Origin: Oscillospiraceae bacterium
GTDB taxonomy: Bacteria > Bacillota > Clostridia > Oscillospirales > Ruminococcaceae
Assembly (NCBI GenBank): GCA_022788225.1
Contig: JALEVO010000003.1
Coordinates: 1-64,000, forward strand
DNA length: 64,000 bases
Reading direction: 5' to 3'
Under the pieces are notes generated by a model. The model saw only the letters and a list, made by a program, of their open reading frames with translations, had not been told where the DNA came from and searched no databases. The position numbers and the translations under genes were made by a program. Positions 36,618-45,221 of the stretch are shown piece after piece; position 1 is the stretch's first letter, and each line of letters starts with the position of its first letter.

Positions 36618-36820
36618 TGAATTTCTCCTTTTAATAAAATTGTACAATAACCCGTGTTTTATTATACTACTTTTTATTGAAACTTTCAACCATCCCGGAA
36701 ATTTTCTATATATTTTATCAATATTAAAGCTTAACTTTGTGCAATTTGCTATGTACGTAGATAAAAATGTACGCATATAAGTTGCTGAAAATGCTTGTTG
36801 ATGAAAACGCTTAAAAATAA
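36618..36820. other. Gene-free stretch between proS and the EF-G paralogue
   Basis: AT-rich. I see no RNA gene and no well-formed promoter for the EF-G paralogue. It ends at the palindromic repeat at 36821. Confidence 0.5.
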
Positions 36821-36841
36821 CGGGCAACCAATGGCTGCCCG
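36821..36841 (-). terminator. Palindromic repeat downstream of proS
   Basis: On the minus strand GGGCAGCC-ATT-GGTTGCCC is followed by GTTATTTTTAA, a fair terminator. It belongs to the family at 27369, 39979, 45222 and 45274, and shares the flank GCCCGAAnATTTGAAA with the 27.4-kb copy. Confidence 0.7.
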
Positions 36842-36864
36842 AAAATTTGAAACTGAACTTTTTA

Positions 36865-38310
36865 TTAATACGCTTTACCCCAGTAAACCATATGCTTTGC
36901 CGGCTTTCCACAGCATACGCAGGTATCAGAAATATGCTCCTGTTCAAACGGAATACAGCGTGAGCCAACGCCTGTTTTCTCCTTAACCATATCCTCGCAA
37001 GCCTCGTCGCCGCACCACATAGCCTTTACAAAACCGTCGCCCTTTTCTTCAAGTACGCTTACAATCTCGTCCATTGTCTTGCAGGCATAGGTCTTGTTTT
37101 CACGGTTTTCAAGTGCCTTTTTGTATATACCGTCATGCACTTCCTGAAGCTTTTCTGTAACAGCTGTTTCAAGATTATCCAGCTGAACAAATGTCTTTTC
37201 TCTGTTGTGACGTGTAACAACAACGCACTGGTTATTTTCAATATCCTTAGGACCAATCTCGATTCTTACCGGAACACCCTTCATTTCATATTCCGCAAAC
37301 TTCCAGCCCGGTGAATTTTCGCTGTCGTCAAGCTTAACACGGATTCCCGCAGCTTTCAGCTTTTCAAACAGTTCGTTTGCCTTGTCAAGTACGCCCTCTT
37401 TGTGCATTGCAACCGGTACGATTACCGCCTGAACCGGTGCAACAGCCGGCGGAAGTACCAGTCCGTTGTCGTCGCCGTGAGTCATGATAATTGCGCCGAT
37501 AAGACGTGTTGTAACGCCCCAGCTTGTCTGGTGCGGATAAACCTTTTTGTTTTCCTTGTCAGTGTACTGAATGTCAAAAGCCTTTGCAAATCCGTCACCG
37601 AAATAGTGAGAAGTACCAGCCTGCAGAGCCTTGCCGTCATGCATAAGTGCCTCGATAGCGTATGTAGCTTCTGCTCCGGCAAATTTGTCACTGTCTGTCT
37701 TTCTGCCCTTTACAACAGGCATAGCAAGACAGTTTTCACAGAAATCAGCGTAAACATTAAGCATACGCTCTGTTTCCTCGATAGCCTCCTGTGCTGTTGC
37801 GTGAATTGTGTGTCCCTCCTGCCAGAGGAATTCTCTTGAACGCAGGAACGGGCGTGTTGTCTTTTCCCATCTTACAACGCTTACCCACTGGTTATAAAGC
37901 TTCGGCAGGTCACGGTATGAGTGGATAATGTTTGAATAGTGCTCACAGAAAAGCGTTTCAGATGTAGGACGGACGCACAGCCTGTCCTCAAGCTTTTCAC
38001 TGCCGCCGTGAGTTACCCATGCAACCTCCGGTGCAAAGCCCTCAACGTGGTCTTTCTCTTTCTGCAAAAGACTTTCAGGGATAAACATAGGCATGCAAAC
38101 ATTTTCATGTCCTGTTTCCTTGAACATTCCGTCAAGAATTCTCTGAATGTTTTCCCATATTGCATAGCCGTAAGGACGGATTACCATACAGCCCTTTACG
38201 CTTGTATACTCAATAAGCTCTGCTTTTTTTACAATGTCAGTGTACCACTTGGCAAAATCCTCGTCCATAGGAGTGATTGCCTCAACCATTTTTCCGTTAT
38301 TCTTCGCCAT
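36865..38310 (-). CDS. proS: Prolyl-tRNA synthetase, eukaryote/archaea-like form
   Basis: 481 aa. It charges tRNA-Pro. The class II motifs are seen: [53 protein letters not shown], and [17 protein letters not shown]. It lacks the large editing insertion of the bacterial form and ends in a zinc-binding C-terminal domain (CGDEAC … CVCCGKP … YWGKAY), as in the archaeal/eukaryotic type found in many Clostridia. GGAG lies 9 bases before the ATG, within the end of the preceding small gene. Confidence 0.95.
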   Translation of the reverse strand: MAKNNGKMVEAITPMDEDFAKWYTDIVKKAELIEYTSVKGCMVIRPYGYAIWENIQRILDGMFKETGHENVCMPMFIPESLLQKEKDHVEGFAPEVAWVTHGGSEKLEDRLCVRPTSETLFCEHYSNIIHSYRDLPKLYNQWVSVVRWEKTTRPFLRSREFLWQEGHTIHATAQEAIEETERMLNVYADFCENCLAMPVVKGRKTDSDKFAGAEATYAIEALMHDGKALQAGTSHYFGDGFAKAFDIQYTDKENKKVYPHQTSWGVTTRLIGAIIMTHGDDNGLVLPPAVAPVQAVIVPVAMHKEGVLDKANELFEKLKAAGIRVKLDDSENSPGWKFAEYEMKGVPVRIEIGPKDIENNQCVVVTRHNREKTFVQLDNLETAVTEKLQEVHDGIYKKALENRENKTYACKTMDEIVSVLEEKGDGFVKAMWCGDEACEDMVKEKTGVGSRCIPFEQEHISDTCVCCGKPAKHMVYWGKAY

Positions 38311-38572
38311 TTTTCACATCTCCGTTATCATTTGAATTATTTTCATCAGCGGTTTCCTCCGCATTGTCGTCCTTTGGCGGAGCATCATAAATGCTTCTCA
38401 CCTTATATATATCATCGTCCACCCTTTCGGGATTTTTACGAAATATCTTAGCAATTATCCTGTCAACGACAGCTGCCATTTTCGGTGTTAAAAGAGTTAT
38501 TATGAAAATCAGTGCAAAAATCCCCAGAAACACAAGCAGGAATTTTATCAGATATCTGTAAGACTCGTTCAA
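38297..38572 (-). CDS. Small single-pass membrane protein, unknown
   Basis: 91 aa. One hydrophobic helix (about residues 9-30) is followed by a basic stretch ([12 protein letters not shown]) and an acidic Asp/Asn/Glu-rich tail. The start is a TTG with GGAGG 8 bases upstream. It overlaps proS by 14 bp, so the two are probably coupled. No family recognised. Confidence 0.65.
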   Translation of the reverse strand: MNESYRYLIKFLLVFLGIFALIFIITLLTPKMAAVVDRIIAKIFRKNPERVDDDIYKVRSIYDAPPKDDNAEETADENNSNDNGDVKNGEE

Positions 38573-38608
38573 CCGACAAACCTCCTTTTACAGCATACTC
38601 ATACCAGA

Positions 38609-38671
38609 GCGTGCTCACATAAAACAGATATGCCGAAAAGACGTGCGAATGCGTTTATGTGAACGCGCTCT
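38609..38671. promoter_or_regulatory. Imperfect long inverted repeat in the proS operon leader
   Basis: AGAGCGTGCTCACATAAA and TTTATGTGAACGCGCTCT are near-perfect arms around ~27 bases. No T-box motif (AGGGTGGNACCGCG) is seen, so it is not the usual tRNA-sensing leader. Confidence 0.45.
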
Positions 38672-38761
38672 AATATAGTATAACAATTTTTCTTAAAGAT
38701 TGCAAGATGTATTTGTAAATTTATTGTTTGTTAAATCTTTGTAAAATATATTTGAGAATAA

Positions 38762-38790
38762 TTGACACATAATTTATTATATGATATAAT
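38762..38790 (+). promoter_or_regulatory. Promoter of the DUF368 gene
   Basis: TTGACA (38762-38767), 17-bp spacer, TATAAT (38785-38790). The -10 box lies within the perfect palindrome TTATTATATGATATAATAA (38774-38792) at the left edge of the three-stem repeat. Confidence 0.82.
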
Positions 38791-38910
38791 AAGAAATGCA
38801 CAGCATTTATTATTATTTATTTTTATGCCCTTGCAGATACGCAAATCAAAGATTTGCTCCCTGCATATCGGGCGATTATATCACAAAATCTTTGATTTTA
38901 TGATATAATC
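38774..38910. repeat. Three-stem repeat, copy 3 (diverged ends)
   Basis: The core TGCCCTTGCAGATACGC … CTGCATATCGGGC matches copies 2 and 4, with an inner hairpin GCAAATC-AAA-GATTTGC of different sequence but the same pairing. The right hairpin is GATTATATCA … TGATATAATC (38874-38910), unlike the TAGTAAAC ends of the other copies. It lies in the leader of the DUF368 gene. Confidence 0.75.
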
Positions 38911-39031
38911 ACTACATTGGTATTGTTCAGAGTAGCGTATCTGTGCAGATAATTCTGAACAGTGTCATTTTATATAAGATTTTCAGAATAAAAAAGGAAA
39001 GGAGATATCCGTTTTAAACGGATAAAAAGGT

Positions 39032-39931
39032 ATGATTTACATTTGCGGACTGCTGATGGCTCTTGCCGACAGTGTACCGGGGGTTTCGGGGGGAACAATC
39101 GCTTATCTTCTGGGGTATTATGAGGACTTTATTGGCTCGCTCAATTCCCTGATGACCATAAAGGGTGACAAAGCGGAGCGAAAAGCCAATATTAAAAAGT
39201 CGCTTAATTTTCTTGTAAGGCTTGGTATCGGCTGGATAGTTGGTTTTGTTTCGGCGGTGCTTATTCTCACAAGCGTGTTTGAGTCCCACATATATCAGAT
39301 AAGCTCGCTGTTTATCGGATTTATCGTATTTTCCATTCCGGTCATTTGCTATGAGGAAAAGGAATCCCTTAAAAAGCTTTATAATCTGATATTCCTTGTG
39401 CTTGGTGCGGCACTTGTTGTTGTGATAACTATGATAAACCCGTCAGACGGCGGAGGAATTGCCGCTGGTTCTGTTAACTTCGGACAGCTTATCTACATTA
39501 TGGTAGTGGGAATGTTAGCGATTTCTGCAATGGTTCTTCCGGGAATATCCGGTTCAACGATTTTCCTTATCTTCGGAGTATACATGACCATAATGAATTC
39601 CATAAAGGATCTTCTGCACTTTAAATTAAGCGCACTCCCTGTTGTAATTGCAACAGGTCTTGGAATCGTACTGGGAGTTGTTGTTATTATAAAGCTTGTC
39701 AAGGCGGCGCTTACAAAGTTCCATTCACAGACAGTTTATGCAATAATCGGTCTTATGCTGGGTTCACTTTATTCGATTGTTAAAGGTCCTGAATCACTTG
39801 ATACACCGCAAGAGGCACTTTCAATCCACTCATTCAGCATACTTTTCTTTATAATAGGCGGTATCGTTATTATCGGACTGCAATTCTTAAAACTGTTTTT
39901 CTCTAAAAAGAAAGAAGCGGAAAGTAAATAA
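39032..39931 (+). CDS. popT: DUF368 polyprenyl-phosphate transporter
   Basis: 299 aa with about eight hydrophobic helices. The DUF368 signature PGVSGGT lies at residues 17-23 and its repeat LPGISGST further on, both re-entrant motifs of the family. PopT proteins return undecaprenyl phosphate to the inner leaflet for reuse in wall synthesis. An in-frame TAA two codons upstream fixes the start at 39032. A strong AGGAG lies 27 bases before the ATG, separated from it by a perfect hairpin (39006-39024); AAAGG next to the ATG is too close. Confidence 0.9.
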   Translation: MIYICGLLMALADSVPGVSGGTIAYLLGYYEDFIGSLNSLMTIKGDKAERKANIKKSLNFLVRLGIGWIVGFVSAVLILTSVFESHIYQISSLFIGFIVFSIPVICYEEKESLKKLYNLIFLVLGAALVVVITMINPSDGGGIAAGSVNFGQLIYIMVVGMLAISAMVLPGISGSTIFLIFGVYMTIMNSIKDLLHFKLSALPVVIATGLGIVLGVVVIIKLVKAALTKFHSQTVYAIIGLMLGSLYSIVKGPESLDTPQEALSIHSFSILFFIIGGIVIIGLQFLKLFFSKKKEAESK

Positions 39932-39936
39932 AGTAA

Positions 39937-39969
39937 AAATGAGGGACATGAATTTCATGTCCCTCATTT
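39937..39969 (+). terminator. Terminator of the DUF368 gene
   Basis: AAATGAGGGACATGAA and TTCATGTCCCTCATTT make a near-perfect palindrome. It faces the SCIFF maturase end. Confidence 0.85.
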
Positions 39970-39978
39970 CATATGCAT

Positions 39979-39997
39979 GGGTGACCATTGGTCGCCC
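39979..39997. repeat. GGGTGACC-ATT-GGTCGCCC palindromic repeat
   Basis: Same family as 27369. It lies between two convergent genes, close after the SCIFF maturase stop. Confidence 0.75.
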
Positions 39998-40001
39998 GTT
40001 A

Positions 40002-41381
40002 TTATTCAGTTAAATTGTTTTCCCTGTCCAGTCTTGCCGCCTTCAGCATAATTGCACATTCAAGGCGTTTCTTTTCCAGCTGGCATGAGAACTTGTGAGC
40101 ATTGTGGATATCTCCGGCATACATATAGTTGTTGGCATTACAGCCGCCGCTGCAATAGAACTTCGCCCAGCACTGCTTACATTCCGGCTTTGTATAGACA
40201 TGAGCCGCCGCAAATTCAGCTTTCATGTCCATATTGAATGTACCCTCGTCCAGATTGCCCATCTTGTACTCTTCAAGTCCCACAAACTGGTGGCATGGGT
40301 AAATATCGCCGTCCGGAGTAATAGCAACGTATTCGTTTCCGCAGCCGCAGCCCCTCAGACGCTTGATAGCACAGGGTCCCTGATCAAGGTCAAGCATGAA
40401 GTGGAAGAAATTGAACTTCCTGCCCTTTTCCTCGTTTTCAAGTATTCTTGCGGCAAGTCTTTCATATTCCTTGAAAATTGCTGAAAGTTCCTTTTCAGTC
40501 AGTGAATAAGGAACTTCCGGAGGACATACTACCGGTTCAACAGAAATCTGGTCAAAGCCCTCGTTGTAAAGGCTGAATACGTCCTCGGAAAAATCAAGGT
40601 TATACTTTGTGAAAGTACCCCTTACATAGTACTCCTTATCTCCTCTCTTTGAAACAAGGCTTTTGAATTTAGGCATGATAGTATCGTAACAGCCTGTCCC
40701 GTCAACACGCTTTCTTACGTTGTCATTTACTTCCTTTCTGCCGTCGATTGAGAGGACAACGTTGGACATTTCCTTGTTGATAAAGTCAATTTTGTCATCG
40801 TCCAGCAGAACGCCGTTTGTTGTGATTGTAAAGCGGAAACGCTTTCCGTATTCCTTTTCCCTTGACCTTGCGTATTCAACTATCTGCTTTACAACGTCAA
40901 AGTTCATGAGAGGTTCCCCGCCGAAGAAATCAAGTTCAAGGTTTTCCCTGTCACCGGATTTTTCAAGGAGGAAATCAATTGCCTTTTTTCCGGTTTCAAA
41001 GGTCATAAGCTTTCTGCCCTTACCGAAGTCACCGGTTGAAGCAAAGCAGTATTCACATCTCAGGTTGCAGTCATGGGCGATATGCAGACACATTGCCTTT
41101 ACCGGTGACGCAACGGAATACTTTGCAAACTTTTCGTAATCGTCCTCTGAGAAAAGTATCTTATCGTTATAAAGCTCGACAATCTCGCTGTAGCATGAGT
41201 TTATATCCTCTTCCGGATAAAATCTTGAAAGCTTTTCCATGACCTTCTGAGGACATTTTTCCTCGAAAGGCGGTTCAACATTATCAAGCAGGTCATAGGT
41301 TATATCATCAACAATATGTACGCCGCCGCTGTTTGTGTCCAGCACAATATTATATCCATTAAGTTTATACTTATGTATCAT
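40002..41381 (-). CDS. SCIFF ranthipeptide maturase (radical SAM, SPASM)
   Basis: 459 aa. It installs Cys-to-Thr thioether cross-links in the SCIFF peptide encoded just upstream; CteB of Clostridium thermocellum is the model. The N-terminal ~90 residues form the peptide-recognition (RRE) domain. The radical SAM motif is CNLRCEYC (CX3CX2C), then FFGGEPLMNF. The C-terminal SPASM region carries cysteines in GPCAIKRLRGCGCGN, IYPCHQF, CKQCWAKFYCSGGC and FSCQ. AAGGAG precedes the ATG. Gene pair is near-universal in Clostridia; the function of the peptide is unsettled. Confidence 0.95.
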   Translation of the reverse strand: MIHKYKLNGYNIVLDTNSGGVHIVDDITYDLLDNVEPPFEEKCPQKVMEKLSRFYPEEDINSCYSEIVELYNDKILFSEDDYEKFAKYSVASPVKAMCLHIAHDCNLRCEYCFASTGDFGKGRKLMTFETGKKAIDFLLEKSGDRENLELDFFGGEPLMNFDVVKQIVEYARSREKEYGKRFRFTITTNGVLLDDDKIDFINKEMSNVVLSIDGRKEVNDNVRKRVDGTGCYDTIMPKFKSLVSKRGDKEYYVRGTFTKYNLDFSEDVFSLYNEGFDQISVEPVVCPPEVPYSLTEKELSAIFKEYERLAARILENEEKGRKFNFFHFMLDLDQGPCAIKRLRGCGCGNEYVAITPDGDIYPCHQFVGLEEYKMGNLDEGTFNMDMKAEFAAAHVYTKPECKQCWAKFYCSGGCNANNYMYAGDIHNAHKFSCQLEKKRLECAIMLKAARLDRENNLTE

Positions 41382-41404
41382 TTAAAAAACTCCTTATAAA
41401 TTTA

Positions 41405-41428
41405 AAAGGGACAACTGAATGTCCCTTT
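41405..41428 (-). promoter_or_regulatory. Hairpin between SCIFF peptide and maturase genes
   Basis: AAAGGGACA and TGTCCCTTT form a 9-bp perfect stem followed on the minus strand by TAAATTTAT. As a partial terminator it would yield more peptide message than maturase message. Confidence 0.65.
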
Positions 41429-41449
41429 CAAAAACAAACCTGACTGAAA

Positions 41450-41587
41450 TTATCTTTCGCACTTCTGGTTTGCAACTGTGCATGAAGTCTTGCAGGCTGA
41501 CTGGCATGATGCCTGACACTTGCCGCAGCCGCCCTTCTTAGCTGATTCTTTAAGGTTTGCCTTATTGATAGTTCTGATATGTTTCAT
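41450..41587 (-). CDS. SCIFF peptide, six-cysteine ranthipeptide precursor
   Basis: 45 aa with exactly six cysteines. The leader reads MKHIRTINKANLKESAKKGG and the cysteine core follows from residue 21 with C at 21, 24, 28, 32, 36 and 43. GGAGG lies 5 bases before the ATG. It matches the 'six cysteines in forty-five' family and lies directly before its maturase. Thioether links between cysteines and a downstream Thr are expected from CteA. It is too short for usual gene finders. Confidence 0.95.
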   Translation of the reverse strand: MKHIRTINKANLKESAKKGGCGKCQASCQSACKTSCTVANQKCER

Positions 41588-41628
41588 AAAAACCTCCAAA
41601 AATTATTTTTCAGAATTAATATAAGCTT

Positions 41629-41657
41629 ATTATAACATATAATCAGCCCTTTTTCAA
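41629..41657 (-). promoter_or_regulatory. Promoter of the SCIFF peptide gene
   Basis: On the minus strand TTGAAA (41657-41652), 17-bp spacer, TATAAT (41634-41629). Confidence 0.85.
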
Positions 41658-41708
41658 TAGTTTTTCTCTTAAAATATACACAAATATAACAAAGTTTTTA
41701 TGTTAACT

Positions 41709-42113
41709 TTAGAATGGCGGACGCTTTATCGGGGAATTTACACCCGTAACACCTCCGACTGCCCCGGATATGCTGATTATTATTAAGTATCTTACCAGTC
41801 GCAGCGGAGGAAAACCTCTTAAATAAACAATACCGAATAAAAATATCACGCAGTACAGAATAACTCCGCATAATATGCCGCTTAGTATACCCTTATGCCT
41901 TTTACGCCTGCCGTAAAGATACCCTGAAAAAAATCCCCCTGCCGAAACTGAAAGACTTAGCATGACAGATATCACGCCTGCAGAGATATCCGCTTTTGAA
42001 CCGACATAGGCGAAAATCAGTATCAGTACGGCAGTAAGGGCGGTTCCGCAGACTGACGAAAAAATTATGTTGTAATACTTTAGTTTTCGCAGTCTGAATT
42101 TGTTTCTTCTCAT
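41709..42113 (-). CDS. Four-helix membrane protein (TIGR04086-like)
   Basis: 134 aa with four hydrophobic helices (about 16-38, 42-65, 72-96, 104-125) and a basic N-terminus. The size and pattern fit the TIGR04086 membrane family of Clostridia, which I recall being found near SCIFF genes, though I am not sure of that. It overlaps the GHL10 gene by 4 bp (ATGA), so it is made from the same message. Confidence 0.7.
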   Translation of the reverse strand: MRRNKFRLRKLKYYNIIFSSVCGTALTAVLILIFAYVGSKADISAGVISVMLSLSVSAGGFFSGYLYGRRKRHKGILSGILCGVILYCVIFLFGIVYLRGFPPLRLVRYLIIISISGAVGGVTGVNSPIKRPPF

Positions 42114-43378
42114 TGCTGTTCACCGCCGTAATTGCTCTTAATGGTTTCTGAAAGCTTTGTGCGTTCGTCTTTTATAGTATCCGAAAAGGTGGAATCATAG
42201 CTGTATACCGCAATGCCAAGCCCGTTTTGTGCGCAGTATTCAGCCTGTCTGGAAACAATGTCGCTTTTTTCTTTCCACTCGTCTATTCCGCTGCCCGCCC
42301 ACTTGTCCTCGTTTCCGATTTTATATGTGCAGATACCTATCACAAGCTTTACCTCCTCACAGATGTTCAGCGACTGCCAGCTGTCAGCAGTTTTTTCAAA
42401 GGGACAGCTTTCGTTTTCAAAGCCGAAGTATATCTGCGGTACGATATAATCGCAGTAGCCGGACTGTGACGCCCACGCTTTTACGTCCGCATACTGGTCT
42501 GTATAATTGGAATCCATGTTTCCCTGCGGGCTTATTCCGAAAAGCATATCCGGATTTTCAGCCTTGACAGTATCATATATCGTCTTAACCATTCTGCTGA
42601 TATTTTCAGTGCGCCATGACGAAAGGTCACTGCCTGCTGACTGTGAAAAAGCCGCTGCGTCAAACGTTTCACCAGTAGTTGGGTAAAAATAATCGTCAAT
42701 ATGAAAACCGTCAACGCTGTAGTTTTCGGCAATTTCCCTGATACCGTCTGAAATATAGCTTAGCACCTCTGAATAAGCCGGATTTAAGTACCAGTAATCC
42801 CCTGTCTTTACAATGTATGTGCCATTTTTTTCCTTGTCATTGTACCACTTTTTTATAAGATAGCTGTCATCCAGTGCTTTCAGCTGTTCATCAGTCTGAC
42901 AGCGCAGAGGGTTAAGCCATGCATGAACGGAAAGTCCAAGCCCATGCGCCGTATTCACCATTATTTCAAGAGGGTCGTAATCACCGTCATAATATTCACC
43001 TTTTGGGAAAATTCCGGATTTATAATAGCTGTCGTTAAACGCCCGGACATGAACATACAGCGTATTTATCCCCATTTCCTTTGCGTTTTCAAAGCGTTCA
43101 GATACACTTTCAGTAAATTCCTTTTCACTTTTTCCTCTTAGTATATCCAGATAATCCATATATGTAAACCACATTCCAGCCTGTTTTTCAAAATTCAGCG
43201 GCGGGTCTTCATCTGACCGGATATTTTCCGTCGGTTCATATACCCCAAGCTGTGCAACCGTCTGTTCGTTCAGTGAAATATCAGAATCTGTGTGCGATTT
43301 CTGTGTTTCGGGTTCTGTGCATGATACAGACAGAATAACCATAACAATTGAGAGCAAAGCTAAAATAATTCTTTTCAT
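42110..43378 (-). CDS. GHL10-family (DUF187) lipoprotein, putative glycosidase
   Basis: 422 aa. A signal peptide ends in the lipobox SVSC at residues ~17-20. From residue ~67 the GHL10 barrel is clear: GMWFTYMDYLDIL, MGINTLYVHVRAFNDSYYKS, LGLSVHAWLNPLR, VDGFHIDDYFYP and FGISPQGN. E. coli DigH, a relative, cuts peptidoglycan strands lacking stem peptides, so a wall role is likely. Adjacent pdaA-like deacetylase also acts on peptidoglycan. Confidence 0.87.
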   Translation of the reverse strand: MKRIILALLSIVMVILSVSCTEPETQKSHTDSDISLNEQTVAQLGVYEPTENIRSDEDPPLNFEKQAGMWFTYMDYLDILRGKSEKEFTESVSERFENAKEMGINTLYVHVRAFNDSYYKSGIFPKGEYYDGDYDPLEIMVNTAHGLGLSVHAWLNPLRCQTDEQLKALDDSYLIKKWYNDKEKNGTYIVKTGDYWYLNPAYSEVLSYISDGIREIAENYSVDGFHIDDYFYPTTGETFDAAAFSQSAGSDLSSWRTENISRMVKTIYDTVKAENPDMLFGISPQGNMDSNYTDQYADVKAWASQSGYCDYIVPQIYFGFENESCPFEKTADSWQSLNICEEVKLVIGICTYKIGNEDKWAGSGIDEWKEKSDIVSRQAEYCAQNGLGIAVYSYDSTFSDTIKDERTKLSETIKSNYGGEQQ

Positions 43379-43466
43379 TCAGTCACGTCCTAACATAGTT
43401 TGTACATTTTATGATTTGCCCCGAATAAATATTCATATTTAGCTCTGACATACCCGCACAAAGAAT

Positions 43467-43507
43467 CACTCCCCTTTTATCAGACTTCGTCTTTTAAAAG
43501 GAGAGTG
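43467..43507 (-). terminator. Terminator of the PdaA-like gene
   Basis: On the minus strand CACTCTCCTTTTA and TAAAAGGGGAGTG pair (one G·U) around the loop AAAGACGAAGTCTGA, followed by ATTCTTT. T6 also follows on the plus strand. Confidence 0.75.
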
Positions 43508-43511
43508 TTTT

Positions 43512-44255
43512 TTAAACTGTAAATCCCTTAGCCCTTAAATTATCAATCACTTCTCCAAGCACTGCGGCATTCGTACTTGAAACTGAATGAAGAAGGTATA
43601 TTCCTCCTCCGTGAGCCGATGAAGTTATTTTTTCAAGGGCGGCTGACGGGTCAGGCTGTGCGTCGGTTTTCCAGTCAACGTATGCAAAGCTCCACATCAG
43701 TGTTTTATATCCCAGTTCACTTGTAACTGCAAGCGATTCTTCCGAAAATTCGCCGCATGGAGGACGCAGGTACTGCATTTCATACCCGTATTTATCCAGT
43801 ACAAATTCGTGAAGACTCATTATCTCCTCTTTAAGAGAATCAGCGGACAAGTCCGGCATTGATGCGTGTGTCATACAGTGATTGCCGAGAATATGTCCCT
43901 CGTCTATCATTCTCTTTACAAGTTCGTCTTCCTTTTTGGCGTAATCTCCGGTCAGAAAGAATATTGCGCTGACGTTCTTTTCTTTCAGTACGTCAAGAAT
44001 TGGTGCTGTATAACCGTTTTCATAGCCCTGATCAAATGTCAGTATAATTCTGTTTTCATCGTTTGTCAGTGCATAGGCGTCATATTTTCCGTATTGTGCG
44101 TTGAAATCCGATGCGCCGAGAGGACAGTTTTTGCTGTCGGTTGCCGTTCCCTGTCCGTATCCGTTTTTCTGACTGCTCAGTGCCTGAACAGATGGCATGG
44201 ACAGAAGCATGACAAAAGCTGTCAGAGCGGCGGCTGTTATCCGTTTTATTTTCAT
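43512..44255 (-). CDS. pdaA: PdaA-like polysaccharide (delta-lactam) deacetylase
   Basis: 247 aa from the ATG at 44255, with a signal peptide of about 25 residues. The NodB-type domain has LTFDQGYENGYT, GNHCMTHASM with the metal histidines, LRPPCGEFSEES and the C-terminal LLHS. The FDxGYENG form marks PdaA, which removes an acetyl group to allow muramic delta-lactam formation in spore cortex. This agrees with the spoIIA operon at 10-11 kb. GAGGTG lies 6 bases before the ATG; the upstream in-frame start gives a hydrophilic extension ahead of the signal peptide. Confidence 0.87.
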   Translation of the reverse strand: MKIKRITAAALTAFVMLLSMPSVQALSSQKNGYGQGTATDSKNCPLGASDFNAQYGKYDAYALTNDENRIILTFDQGYENGYTAPILDVLKEKNVSAIFFLTGDYAKKEDELVKRMIDEGHILGNHCMTHASMPDLSADSLKEEIMSLHEFVLDKYGYEMQYLRPPCGEFSEESLAVTSELGYKTLMWSFAYVDWKTDAQPDPSAALEKITSSAHGGGIYLLHSVSSTNAAVLGEVIDNLRAKGFTV

Positions 44256-44359
44256 TGGCGTCACCTCTGCCGGCTTTTTATCCGGCACAAGTATTATGTG
44301 TACTTCTGTTTCGGTTATGTGAGGGAATCTGTGGGGAGGTTTTTGTGGATAATATGTAT

Positions 44360-44388
44360 TTGACTTTGGATTTTTTGTGTGATATACT
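44360..44388 (+). promoter_or_regulatory. Promoter of the small membrane protein gene
   Basis: TTGACT (44360-44365), 17-bp spacer, TATACT (44383-44388). Confidence 0.75.
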
Positions 44389-44434
44389 TAATTTTATAAT
44401 ATAATGACATATAGGAAGTTGCAGGAAGAACTTA

Positions 44435-44638
44435 ATGAAAAAAATTTTTAATATACTTTTTTATATTTCAATCTGTGTTGTTGTTATTTCTGGAATTTTT
44501 GGTTTTATATATGATTATTTAATTTGGGATAAAACAGTTGTACCCGATTATATATTTAATATTTTTTGTATTCCCGGAAATATTTGTTTAATGTACATTA
44601 TTATACGGTATTTTTTTCAAAAGAAAAAACGTAAGTAA
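44435..44638 (+). CDS. Small two-helix membrane protein, AT-rich
   Basis: 67 aa. Two hydrophobic helices (about 5-27 and 43-61) and a KKKRK tail. The gene is far richer in A and T than its neighbours and uses codons such as ATA and TTT freely, which hints at transfer. An AGGA lies 9-12 bases before the ATG and a good promoter precedes it. No family recognised. Confidence 0.6.
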   Translation: MKKIFNILFYISICVVVISGIFGFIYDYLIWDKTVVPDYIFNIFCIPGNICLMYIIIRYFFQKKKRK

Positions 44639-44690
44639 ATTCTGATTCACCTGTACTAAACTTTACGCCACAATCACGATAAACAGAATT

Positions 44691-44775
44691 CGTAGGGGAT
44701 GGTGCCCTCGACGTCCCTCATTTTCATGTTACTGAACTGGTTACACACGGGACGTCGAGGGCGCCGTCCCCTACG
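44691..44775. repeat. Inverted pair of GGGACGTCG … CCGTCCCCTAC repeats
   Basis: Left arm 44691-44718 and right arm 44748-44775 are inverted copies of the unit at 18374-18400. The spacer of 29 bases has no gene. Just downstream a 16-bp unit TGTCCTGTCSGGTCAC is repeated at 44824 and 44844. Confidence 0.75.
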
Positions 44776-44863
44776 AAAAGGTCGAGCCATAAACAAAACG
44801 ATACCGTAAAGCTATCCCCGAATTGTCCTGTCGGGTCACCTACTGTCCTGTCCGGTCACGGAC

Positions 44864-44900
44864 AAATCGCCCAAGGAAAACAATCCCCGGGCGATTTTTT
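44864..44900. terminator. Hairpin downstream of the DUF1540 gene
   Basis: AAATCGCCC and GGGCGATTT with a 19-base loop. T6 follows on the plus strand, so it ends plus-strand transcripts well and minus-strand ones less well. Confidence 0.6.
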
Positions 44901-44919
44901 CAGATTAACTTTCCGGCAA

Positions 44920-45102
44920 TCAGCCGCAGCAGCCTGAACGCTTTACGAATGAGTTGCAGTCTGTACATTCCGGAACAGTCGGGTTAGCCTCGTGAGTTCC
45001 GATTTTCACCATGTCAAGTGAGCAGTAATCCTCTGTGCCCATGTTGTATTCGCACTGCTTTACTGTGCAGTGAATGTTTGAGTTTTTCTTCTTGTTTTCC
45101 AT
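44920..45102 (-). CDS. DUF1540 cysteine-rich protein
   Basis: 60 aa from the ATG at 45102 with GGAG 8 bases upstream. Cysteines occur as IHCTVKQCEYN, DYCSL, PECTDCNSF and GCCG, the DUF1540 pattern expected to bind metal. Function unknown. Confidence 0.85.
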   Translation of the reverse strand: MENKKKNSNIHCTVKQCEYNMGTEDYCSLDMVKIGTHEANPTVPECTDCNSFVKRSGCCG

Positions 45103-45221
45103 GAGATACACTCCACTTTCAAAAATTTTGCTCTCAAACCATTAAGAGAACAGCATTATTATCTGCATAAAAAATTTTTTTATTCATTTTTTCATAACAA
45201 AAAAATCAAGCGGAAAGAATC

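Noticed and set aside
38580-38700. Possible T-box leader before the proS operon
   Set aside because: No AGGGTGGNACCGCG motif and no specifier-like layout were seen; only an imperfect inverted repeat.
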